Assembly (NCBI GenBank): GCA_003660555.1
Contig: QMUK01000060.1
Location: 1-8,131, forward strand
Direction: 5' to 3'
Source of the DNA: Thermococci archaeon
Lineage (GTDB): Archaea; Hadarchaeota; B88-G9
DNA length: 8,131 nt
Shown one piece after another: positions 1 to 5,639 of the stretch; within the stretch, counting starts at the first letter, position 1; each line of letters starts with the position of its first letter. The translations under genes and the position numbers were made by a program. A model generated the notes under the pieces. The model was not told the origin of the DNA, did no database searches, and saw only the letters and a list, made by a program, of their open reading frames with translations.

Positions 1-90
1 AGGAGAAGAATTGGGACAGAGAGTGCCTTCGAGGCCTTGGTGGAGATGGGCCTAATTGCTATGGCGAGAAATAGTCCTAGGAGGAGGTAG
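1..90 (+). CDS. C-terminal end of an unidentified protein (partial)
   Basis: Frame 1 is open from the first base to a TAG at 88-90 and gives 29 residues, including SAFEALVEMGLIAMARN and ending in a basic tail (SPRRR). The stretch has a plausible amphipathic helix and sensible codon use with AGA/AGG arginines, so I read it as the tail of a gene beginning left of the window. It is too short to assign a family. Its last 14 bases overlap the end of the convergent - strand gene at 77-283. It could be a chance open frame. Confidence 0.45.
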   Translation, partial: RRRIGTESAFEALVEMGLIAMARNSPRRR

Positions 91-283
91 AGGTACTCCC
101 TGGGAATTCCGCAGTTGACTGATAGCATAGCTGTTTCCAAGGGGAGGAGTATCGATAGGGAAAAGAAGCCAACTTCCTCCATTTCTTGTGGATTTCTCTC
201 TCCAAGATCTCCCAGAGAATGGAGAGTATTGACAAATGGGAAGTTGCCAAGAGTATTGCTATTACTACATAGAGTGCTGACAT
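77..283 (-). CDS. Small single-helix membrane protein (68 aa)
   Basis: I place the start at the ATG at 283-281. GGGTGA at 293-288 is an excellent Shine-Dalgarno site four bases upstream, and a TATA-like element at 317-332 would put transcription start near 297. A longer in-frame extension to about 400 would run through the promoter, so I reject it. The 68-residue product has a hydrophobic helix at residues 2-24 (MSALYVVIAILLATSHLSIL), then a charged amphipathic stretch (WEILEREIHKKWRKL, 24-38) and a polar tail rich in Ser and Thr. By the positive-inside rule it would be anchored by its N-terminus with the basic tail in the cytoplasm. I recognise no family. The gene stands alone and converges on the + strand frame ending at 90. 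Confidence 0.5.
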   Translation of the reverse strand: MSALYVVIAILLATSHLSILSILWEILEREIHKKWRKLASFPYRYSSPWKQLCYQSTAEFPGSTSTSS

Positions 284-316
284 TGGCTCACCCTGTTGAG
301 TTCTGTTTCGATTATC

Positions 317-332
317 CTTTTTATTTATTTTA
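317..332 (-). promoter_or_regulatory. TATA box for the small membrane protein gene
   Basis: On the - strand this is an A/T-only run (AAATAAATAAAAAGG) in an otherwise mixed region. Its centre lies about 41 bases before the ATG at 283, which predicts transcription start near 297 and a leader of about 14 nt containing the GGTGA ribosome site. The match to an archaeal TATA box is good, but the call rests on position and composition alone. Confidence 0.4.
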
Positions 333-427
333 CGTGTTAAAGGGACCTGAAAGAGTAGTGGCTGTCTCCTGGGTAGCATCAACGTTGTTAAACAAACCAC
401 AAGTGTGAGCGCAGTAAAGCAGTGAGC

Positions 428-642
428 CTAAAGCTCTGCAACACCTGCCCAAGTTCCGCTTCTGACGAGAACTCTTAGATTGCCTTCATCGATCTGTCCT
501 GCTAACCCAGATCCAGTCCCAATTACTATTTCAGTAAGACGTTTCATGCAGGTGTCCTCTAGTTTCTCACAAGTATCTCCTTCTCCTTGTCCTTCCCCAT
601 CTCCTTTTCCTCATCATTCCCTTCATTGCCAGATTTCCGCAT
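428..642 (-). pseudogene. Possible small gene split by a frameshift in a purine tract
   Basis: Two - strand frames meet here, just 21 bases downstream of the membrane protein stop at 664. The first opens with an ATG at 642-640 and gives an acidic/basic peptide (MRKSGNEGNDEEKEMGKD), ending at a TAG in the next 90 bases. The second frame, open from the purine tract to a TAG at 428-430, gives EGDTCEKLEDTC, then MKRLTEIVIGTGSGLAGQ, IDEGNLRVLVRS and GTWAGVAEL, which looks protein-like. It has no start codon of its own before the ATG at 547. Joining the two by a one-base shift in the G/A-rich stretch at 572-620 would give roughly 70 residues. Alternatives are a free-standing 39-residue gene (428-547), a decayed gene, a sequencing error or no gene. 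No family recognised. Confidence 0.25.
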
Positions 643-663
643 TCCGGAGCTCTGAATACTACG

Positions 664-1206
664 TTAAAGAAAAGCCATCATGAAAAGGATCCAAGCAACA
701 ACAAAAAGTATTGAGATGATTCTGCACTTTTCCTCCTTGGCTTCGCTCCTTTTGAAACACCTGAAGGCCAATCCAACTATTACTCCAATTGAAACTAGGA
801 CTATTCCCGAGAGTTCCAAGAGACTCTGTAATTTCAGACCCATGTAATTTTCGAATAATTCAAGAGAAATGGGAATTTCAGCTACGTTCGAGATTAGGCA
901 AAATGGGAGACCAATTGAATACAGGAATACACTGGTCTTAAGGAAGGCCAATGAGGAAACTAATGCGGAGAATCCGATTGCAATTGAGATTAGGACTAAG
1001 AGATCAGTGTTCTTCGAGGGGGCCCCAGATAGAAGAAAGTAGGAGATCACCCAAAGAGGTAAGTGGGGTAGAGTTCTCTTCACTCCAATTTCGGATACTA
1101 GCTCAAATGGGCCTCTCCATGGCTTTCCAGCCTTAAAAGAGAGTTTTACGAATGAGTAAATTGTCAGGAAAGTGAAGAGATATCCCAGGAGAATGAAAGG
1201 GTGCAT
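664..1206 (-). CDS. Polytopic membrane protein of unknown function (180 aa)
   Basis: The ATG at 1206 follows GGGAGGA at a normal ribosome-site distance, which supports this start. The product has about five hydrophobic segments: residues 3-22, 50-62, 69-108 (probably two helices), 122-148 and 163-180. The loops are short and mostly basic, including a cytoplasm-like FKAGKPWRGP after helix 1 and RCFKRSEAKEEKCR before the last helix. I see no transporter, protease or enzyme signature. It is separated from the radical SAM gene upstream by 291 bases, so it may have its own promoter: weak A/T-rich candidates lie near 1231-1240 and 1290-1300. It is probably a lineage-specific integral membrane protein. 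Confidence 0.7.
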   Translation of the reverse strand: MHPFILLGYLFTFLTIYSFVKLSFKAGKPWRGPFELVSEIGVKRTLPHLPLWVISYFLLSGAPSKNTDLLVLISIAIGFSALVSSLAFLKTSVFLYSIGLPFCLISNVAEIPISLELFENYMGLKLQSLLELSGIVLVSIGVIVGLAFRCFKRSEAKEEKCRIISILFVVAWILFMMAFL

Positions 1207-1497
1207 TTCGGTTCCTCCCTAGTAGAGATCTATTTTAGCTGGAGCTGAGCTGGATGGAGGTATCCCCTGTACGAGAGAAGAAGTGTCTTCTTACTATTTA
1301 AGGCTCACTCTCGTGACGTTTACTTCTCTTTCGAATGAATTTGGTGGATCAACACCAAATGCTTATTCTCGTCTTTTTCTCAGCATGCCCTCATCAAGCA
1401 GCGGCTCAAAGATTGGAGGATTGAGAAGCTATGTAGCTACCGAAACGTGTGGAATATCATGCGTAATCCAACGCTCAATGAACGATTAAACTCAAGT
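1207..1497. other. Non-coding gap between two - strand genes
   Basis: A 291-base stretch between the end of the radical SAM gene and the start of the membrane protein gene. A 68-codon + strand frame crosses it, but it is Ser/Thr-rich with no ribosome site and reads as chance. The only clear structure is the inverted repeat at 1339-1360. A/T-rich patches near 1290-1300 and 1231-1240 could be TATA elements for the - strand membrane protein gene. I find no tRNA or convincing C/D-box guide RNA. Confidence 0.5.
1339..1360. repeat. Perfect 8-bp inverted repeat with 6-base loop
   Basis: ATTTGGTG at 1339-1346 is exactly complementary to CACCAAAT at 1353-1360 around GATCAA. A further four pairs (GAAT at 1333-1336 with ATTC) can form across a small internal loop. 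A pyrimidine-rich run at about 1371-1380 follows on the + strand, but no + strand gene lies upstream to be terminated. As a DNA site it could be a regulator-binding palindrome; as RNA on the - strand it could be an element downstream of the radical SAM gene. Confidence 0.45.
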
Positions 1498-2583
1498 TCA
1501 GTGTATGACATTCTCTAGGCCGAATTCCTCAGCTATTTTTAGAGCTTCCTCTAACTCAGAGATTCTCAAGGCCCTGCTTATTTCCTCATATTCTCCTGCC
1601 TTGTAACAGGGCCTATACTGACCCATTACGTTGACTCTCACTTCCCTGCCTAGGTTCTCGCTTATCCACTTCAGAATTGGCCTAGTGCAGCACTCTATGT
1701 GATTAGGCATTACCAGGTGCCTTATTATCACCTCAGAACTTTCCTTGGATAGAAGATGATTTCTGGTAATAATTTCCCAGTACTTAATTACTTTGGAGTA
1801 TTTCAGGGCGCAATCGTCGTTTCCATACTTGAAGTCCGTTAGATAAACGTCCACTGCTTGATCCAAGAGGGCCATGGCCTCCTCGGTGAGGTACATGTTG
1901 GAGTTCCACACCACTGGTAAGTCAGCCTTGGAATATAGTAGAGCCTCTAGTATCGTATGGAGATTGGGTGTAGGATCTCCACCTACGAAGTTCACGTTCC
2001 TAGCTCCCTTTCTTTCAGCTTCCTCCATCCAAGTGGCTATTACCTTAGGGGAGACTTTAGTTCCCTCTTCAGGATACTGGGATATGTCCCAGTTTTGGCA
2101 GAAGACGCACTTGAAAGTACACCCAGAGAAGAAAATGGTGTAGCTTGGAACCAACTCTGGCTCCTCTCCCCAATGGAGAAACTCAGAGGAGACTCTTGAT
2201 TCCAACCCAACCCCACAAGCTCCTCTTTCTCCTTCTAATCTGTTCACTCCACATTTCCTCTCACAGAAGGAGCAAGATTCCAAAATTCTCTTAGAAATCT
2301 CCGTTTTTAGTCCCAGCAAATTACTTTCCTTCTCCTCTTCTTCCTCTAGTTCCCCCCTCTCTATCATCTTCTTGGCTTCTTTTGTGAAGTCTCCATGCAA
2401 ATTCCATAACTCCTCCAATGGGTCATTCTCGGAGTATTCTACCTCTATCCTCTTTATTAGCTTGTATCTCGGCTTTTCTTCTCCAGAGAGTATCGAGAAG
2501 TATCTTCTGAGAGATCTCAAGGCCTTCTCATCGCTGAGAACCTCTATTGAATCTGGTCTTATGTGCCAGGGGAGCAGGCTCAT
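1498..2583 (-). CDS. pflX: Radical SAM protein, PflX-like (COG1313 type)
   Basis: A 361-residue radical SAM enzyme of the pyruvate-formate-lyase-activase-related group. The [4Fe-4S]/SAM motif is C155-x3-C159-x2-C162 (SGCTFKCVFCQNWD). It is followed by a glycine-rich SAM-contact strand (FVGGDPTP, 199-206), VVWNSNMY (224-231) and a strand ending LTDFKYG (248-254). A second cysteine cluster before the barrel (C104, C107, C111, C123, in CSFCERKC and later GACG) is typical of this subgroup. About the first 100 residues are an extension with an acidic stretch (EEEEEKES). The real substrate of these proteins is unknown; the PflX name reflects homology, not proven activase activity. The ATG shares ATGA with the upstream gene's stop, implying translational coupling. 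AGGAGGGG sits directly before it, unusually close for a ribosome site. It ends the operon. Confidence 0.85.
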   Translation of the reverse strand: MSLLPWHIRPDSIEVLSDEKALRSLRRYFSILSGEEKPRYKLIKRIEVEYSENDPLEELWNLHGDFTKEAKKMIERGELEEEEEKESNLLGLKTEISKRILESCSFCERKCGVNRLEGERGACGVGLESRVSSEFLHWGEEPELVPSYTIFFSGCTFKCVFCQNWDISQYPEEGTKVSPKVIATWMEEAERKGARNVNFVGGDPTPNLHTILEALLYSKADLPVVWNSNMYLTEEAMALLDQAVDVYLTDFKYGNDDCALKYSKVIKYWEIITRNHLLSKESSEVIIRHLVMPNHIECCTRPILKWISENLGREVRVNVMGQYRPCYKAGEYEEISRALRISELEEALKIAEEFGLENVIH

Positions 2584-2999
2584 CCCCTCCTGAGCATCAT
2601 ATGGGTAATCGTCTCCAGTACATCCCCTTCCTCTTCCTTCTCCACTAGTTTCCCGAAGAAGGCAGGTATGCCCTCCTTTTCACAGAACTTCAATGCCTCC
2701 TTAGTCATGTGTACCGCTAGGAAAATCCTGTTTCCCTTCATCCCCATCCTTTCCAGCAGAGAAGACAAAGTAGAGAAATTTCTAACTTCTTCTTCATTAG
2801 CTATAAGGCTTATCCCCAATATGTACTTCTCTCCGGATCTTCCTTCTCCAATTGTCACTTCTATGGGTATTTCCCTTGGAAATACCTGTTCCTCCTCATC
2901 GAAGATTTCCGTTCTCCTTATTGTGTCCACATTCAATCCTATTTTAGTCAAGTCCTTTCTGAATACTTCTAGGATGGTTCCCTCCATGTCCATCTCCAA
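2580..2999 (-). CDS. Unrecognised alpha/beta protein in the dnaG operon (139 aa)
   Basis: The frame opens with a GTG at 3008 inside the end of dnaG, but the best start is TTG at 2999: GGTGATT at 3009-3003, overlapping the dnaG stop, is five bases before it. ATG at 2993 is an alternative. The product is acidic with alternating strands and helices: IPIEVTIGEG and KYILGISLIA look like a beta hairpin, and RIFLAVHMTKEALKFCEKEGIPAFFGKL looks like strand-helix-strand. That last part resembles the back half of restriction-endonuclease-like folds, but I cannot see the PD-(D/E)xK catalytic set, so this is only a shape resemblance. It has no signal peptide or membrane segment. It lies between dnaG and the radical SAM gene and overlaps the latter by four bases, so it is surely co-transcribed. 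Confidence 0.75.
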   Translation of the reverse strand: MEMDMEGTILEVFRKDLTKIGLNVDTIRRTEIFDEEEQVFPREIPIEVTIGEGRSGEKYILGISLIANEEEVRNFSTLSSLLERMGMKGNRIFLAVHMTKEALKFCEKEGIPAFFGKLVEKEEEGDVLETITHMMLRRG

Positions 3000-3000
3000 T

Positions 3001-4197
3001 TCAATCACCTAGAGATACTATCTTAACCTTCGTGGGTTTAGTGGTTATCGGCCCGAGCTTCATCCCTATTAGATACTCTATGCCCTTCTCTCCTGCTATG
3101 TTCAGGAGCCTTTGGGATATCACTCCATCAAATATCACGGCGTGAATTCCGTTCGAATTGGATAGGGCCTCTACTAACTCATCTATGGCCAGTTTTCTCA
3201 CCAATTGGAAGTTCTTGTCCAATAAATAAGCGCTTCTCGTATTAGGAACTTTATCTACGTACTCCTTAAGCTGATCAGGAACTTCTCTTAGTTCAATTGC
3301 CACCTTCTTCGATGGTTTCTCAACTCTTCTGGCTTTCCTCTCTTCCTCCTCCAATTTCTTTGGCTTCTTTCTCTCTAGTTCAGTTACTGCCTGCTCAGCT
3401 GGTATTGCGTTCCTAAGAGCTTTGACTATCTCTTTGTGGGTTAGCTCCTCAACTTCCTTGTTCTCAGGTGCTCTAGCGACGTAATCAACCTCTGCAACTT
3501 GGAGCAATTCCTTTAGAATCAGCTCCCCTCCTCGATCTCCGTCCACGAAGGCGGTGACTGTTTTCCTCTTACTCAAGTCTATTATGGTTTGAGGTACGTT
3601 AGTCCCCTCAACAGCTATGGCATTTCTTATCCCGTGTTTCAAGAGGTTCAGAACGTCTGCTCTCCCCTCCACCACTATTATCTCATCACTTTCCTCTACA
3701 GCTGGACCCGCAGGCAACTTCTCTGGACCATAGCTCGTTATTTCTCCCATTCTCATTTCCTTGGTTATCTCTTCTATTAGTTCTTGACTCTCAGGCTCTG
3801 ATTCCTCTATCATTTTTATGAGTTCTATGGCTCTTTCCTTTATCTTCCTCCTTTTCACGGCTCTAACGTCCTCTATTTTTAGAACCTTTATTTTCGCCTC
3901 ACATGGCCCAACTCTGTCTATTGTCTCCAATGCAGCGGCTATCAGGGCAGTGTCCACTTTGTCCATGCTGGAGGGAATAGTTATCTTGCCCTTTGATTTT
4001 CCTCCCTTGGAGGATATCTCGACGTTTATTCTTCCAATCCTTCCAGTCTTCTGTAGCTCTCTCAAATCGAGATCTCTTCCGAGTAATCCTTCTGTCTGAC
4101 CAAATATGGCTCCAACAACATCTGGTCTTTCAACAACACCATTAGCTTCTATTTCGGCATGAACTATATATTTAGTGGTGCCTAAATCCTCTTTCAA
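3001..4197 (-). CDS. dnaG: Archaeal DnaG primase / exosome-associated protein
   Basis: The family signature is clear. The N-terminal domain has TTKYIVHAEIEANGVVERPD, VGAIFGQTEGLLG and GRIGRI. A central Toprim domain follows (about residues 170-245 from the TTG start), with metal-binding E177 (VVEGRADVL) and D219/D221 (FVDGDRGG), and then VARAPENKEVEELT. A long charged linker (about 273-299) leads to a C-terminal domain. In archaea this protein binds the RNA exosome as a poly(A)-preferring adaptor and has reported primase activity. I prefer the TTG at 4197 over an ATG at 4212: GGAGGTGATT at 4210-4201 is a near-perfect ribosome site for TTG but lies after that ATG. The TTG start (MKEDLGTTKYIVHA) also fits family N-termini better. 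The gap stop lies five bases upstream. Length of 398 residues is normal. Confidence 0.95.
   Translation of the reverse strand: MKEDLGTTKYIVHAEIEANGVVERPDVVGAIFGQTEGLLGRDLDLRELQKTGRIGRINVEISSKGGKSKGKITIPSSMDKVDTALIAAALETIDRVGPCEAKIKVLKIEDVRAVKRRKIKERAIELIKMIEESEPESQELIEEITKEMRMGEITSYGPEKLPAGPAVEESDEIIVVEGRADVLNLLKHGIRNAIAVEGTNVPQTIIDLSKRKTVTAFVDGDRGGELILKELLQVAEVDYVARAPENKEVEELTHKEIVKALRNAIPAEQAVTELERKKPKKLEEEERKARRVEKPSKKVAIELREVPDQLKEYVDKVPNTRSAYLLDKNFQLVRKLAIDELVEALSNSNGIHAVIFDGVISQRLLNIAGEKGIEYLIGMKLGPITTKPTKVKIVSLGD
3003..3009 (-). promoter_or_regulatory. Shine-Dalgarno site overlapping the dnaG stop
   Basis: GGTGATT overlaps the last codons and TGA stop of dnaG and is five bases before TTG at 2999. 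This is the same arrangement as at the gap/dnaG junction and favours the TTG start for the downstream gene over GTG at 3008. Confidence 0.65.
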
Positions 4198-4200
4198 GAG

Positions 4201-4210
4201 AATCACCTCC
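4201..4210 (-). promoter_or_regulatory. Shine-Dalgarno site that sets the dnaG start at TTG
   Basis: GGAGGTGATT on the - strand matches the full anti-Shine-Dalgarno sequence of archaeal 16S rRNA. It overlaps the gap stop codon (TGA, 4205-4203) and lies just before TTG at 4197. It cannot serve the ATG at 4212, which it follows. Termination of gap and initiation of dnaG would thus happen at one site. Confidence 0.8.
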
Positions 4211-5207
4211 ATATGCCAAGAGACTTATCTGTGGTTTCTATACTCTCGTCTTTATCTGCTAAATCGAACATAGCTCTTACTGCGTCCACATTCTCAGGTA
4301 CTACATCTGCCTCCTGATGAACTGCCTGCATGTAATAGACTTCTCTTCCTTCTACAGATACTGAGTCCTCGAAAACTACTATCTCGTATATGTCACCTCT
4401 CTTTCTCCCCAAATCCCTGAAGTACTCTATTAAGGAGGCTGTGGACTTCATTCCCATATCGGATGAGACTAGTATTATTCTAGGAGCGTCTTCTAGATGA
4501 GAAATTATATCATCTCTTTTGACCTCTTCGTTCATTTCCAACATTACGGTGTGGAGATGCATTATCGTAGTTGGGACCTTGACTGCCATCGTAACTATGT
4601 CTAGGTCTTTGAGGACTGTCCTGACATCTGGTCCGTGATGAGACGGTGTCCTAGGAGGATCTGGTACTATGGCATTTATTGGACCCTTTCTATGCTCTTT
4701 GGGATCTGCTGCCCTTCTTATCAGTGTGACTCTAGCTTTCTTGATTCCCAGGGGTTGAAGTGATCCGAGAGTCCTAGCTAGCCCCGTGGTATTACAAGAG
4801 ACTACTCTGACGAAGTCCTTATCTATTGCTTCCTCGTAGTTGCACTGAGCTACGAAAGAGACTTGAGCTACCTCTGCCTTCTCTCCTCCTTGGAATATTG
4901 CCTTTACTCCTAATTTCTCGTACAATTCCTCCTTGTTTCTCATTCCTTGTCCCTCTGGGGTACAATCTATCACCAAATCTGAATTCTCTACCATGTCCTC
5001 TATGCTTCCCTCTACTGAGATTCCTCTGTCTTCGAATTCTCTCTCTTTTCCCCTAGGAACGTATAATCCGAATTCTTGGGCCATTCTCGAGAAGTAATCT
5101 GGAGTTGTCTTAGAGACTCCCACTAAGGTCATGTCCCTCTGCTTAGATATTGCGTCTGCCACTCTCTTTCCTATGGTACCGAATCCGTTTACAGACACCT
5201 TAACCAA
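4203..5207 (-). CDS. gap: Glyceraldehyde-3-phosphate dehydrogenase, archaeal type II
   Basis: A 334-residue cytosolic glycolytic/gluconeogenic enzyme that interconverts glyceraldehyde-3-phosphate and 1,3-bisphosphoglycerate with NAD(P). It shows the N-terminal Rossmann motif VSVNGFGTIGKRVADA (residues 4-19), DLVIDCTPEG (77-86), the catalytic cysteine C138 in VVSCNTTGLART, and RRAADPKEHRKGPINAI (164-180) of the archaeal family. Length is normal for this family. The start is TTG at 5207, with a moderate GGTGGTG ribosome site seven to eight bases upstream. The small Toprim gene ends 15 bases upstream and dnaG begins five bases after the stop. Archaeal gap is often found with phosphoglycerate kinase; here it sits between two Toprim-domain genes instead. 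Confidence 0.96.
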   Translation of the reverse strand: MVKVSVNGFGTIGKRVADAISKQRDMTLVGVSKTTPDYFSRMAQEFGLYVPRGKEREFEDRGISVEGSIEDMVENSDLVIDCTPEGQGMRNKEELYEKLGVKAIFQGGEKAEVAQVSFVAQCNYEEAIDKDFVRVVSCNTTGLARTLGSLQPLGIKKARVTLIRRAADPKEHRKGPINAIVPDPPRTPSHHGPDVRTVLKDLDIVTMAVKVPTTIMHLHTVMLEMNEEVKRDDIISHLEDAPRIILVSSDMGMKSTASLIEYFRDLGRKRGDIYEIVVFEDSVSVEGREVYYMQAVHQEADVVPENVDAVRAMFDLADKDESIETTDKSLGIWR

Positions 5208-5222
5208 TTTAGAGCACCACCA

Positions 5223-5630
5223 TCATATTATATTCATTCTCTCCTCTAATTTCCTAACGAATTGGCTCATGTCCTCTATTCTGGTGAAGTCCTTCTTGAA
5301 TCTCAACACCTTTTCCCTTATTTCTCTATGTGGATTCCCTCCTAGTTCCTCTATGTGTCTAGATATTTCTTTAGCAATTTCCTCCCCCTTCTCATCCAAG
5401 TCCGTGAGTACCAATGCTTCTCTTCCCAGTAGGAAGGCTCTCTCTGCTATTTCCCAAGGAGGTCTACTCGATGCTGCTATGAAGTTTCCGCTAATACCAA
5501 GTTCTCTCAAGCTCTCTATGTCTCTTTTCCCCTCAACTATCAATGGGAGGCCTGAGGAGGCCATCCCACTTATGAGATTTATCAACTCCTTTATCTCGAT
5601 GTATTTCTCTAAAGCCTCGATCCTTCTCAT
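5223..5630 (-). CDS. Small Toprim-domain protein (UPF0292 / RNase M5-like)
   Basis: The 135-residue product is little more than a Toprim domain. It has E33 in LIVEGKRDIESLRELGISG, D77 and D79 in ALVLTDLDEKGEEI, and a basic tail (REIREKVLRFKKDFTRIEDMSQF). This is the archaeal small primase-like family related to the catalytic core of bacterial RNase M5, the 5S rRNA maturase; the archaeal function is not established. I start at ATG 5630 because GAGAGGA lies about eight bases upstream. The frame stays open to 6095, but that extension crosses the structured RNA, the promoter and the antisense of OsmC, so it is not coding. It is first in the protein operon and directly follows the structured RNA, with no terminator between them. 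That makes an RNA-processing role attractive but unproven. Confidence 0.85.
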   Translation of the reverse strand: MRRIEALEKYIEIKELINLISGMASSGLPLIVEGKRDIESLRELGISGNFIAASSRPPWEIAERAFLLGREALVLTDLDEKGEEIAKEISRHIEELGGNPHREIREKVLRFKKDFTRIEDMSQFVRKLEERMNII

Positions 5631-5639
5631 GATCTTGTC

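Noticed and set aside
284-400. N-terminal extension of the small membrane protein to 107 residues
   Set aside because: The extension covers the TATA box and predicted leader, and the internal ATG at 283 has a perfect ribosome site.
609-619. C box of a C/D guide RNA (ATGATGA on -)
   Set aside because: The nearest CTGA D box is roughly 85 bases downstream and there are no D'/C' boxes at proper spacing.
480-683. 67-codon + strand frame rich in Ser and Pro
   Set aside because: It is the complement of the - strand purine tract, and it lacks a ribosome site.
1330-1336. tRNA T-loop (TTCGAAT)
   Set aside because: The flanking five-base segments are not complementary, and no acceptor stem or anticodon arm can be drawn.
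1380-1396. C/D-box pair (TGATGA then CTGA on -)
   Set aside because: Only about six bases separate the boxes, too short for a guide, and no second pair is found.
1283-1489. 68-codon + strand frame
   Set aside because: No ribosome site, Ser/Thr-rich composition and an inverted repeat within it; reads as chance.
2563-3012. 149-codon + strand frame antisense to the unknown operon gene
   Set aside because: Ser-rich shadow; the opposite strand has correct ribosome sites and operon spacing.
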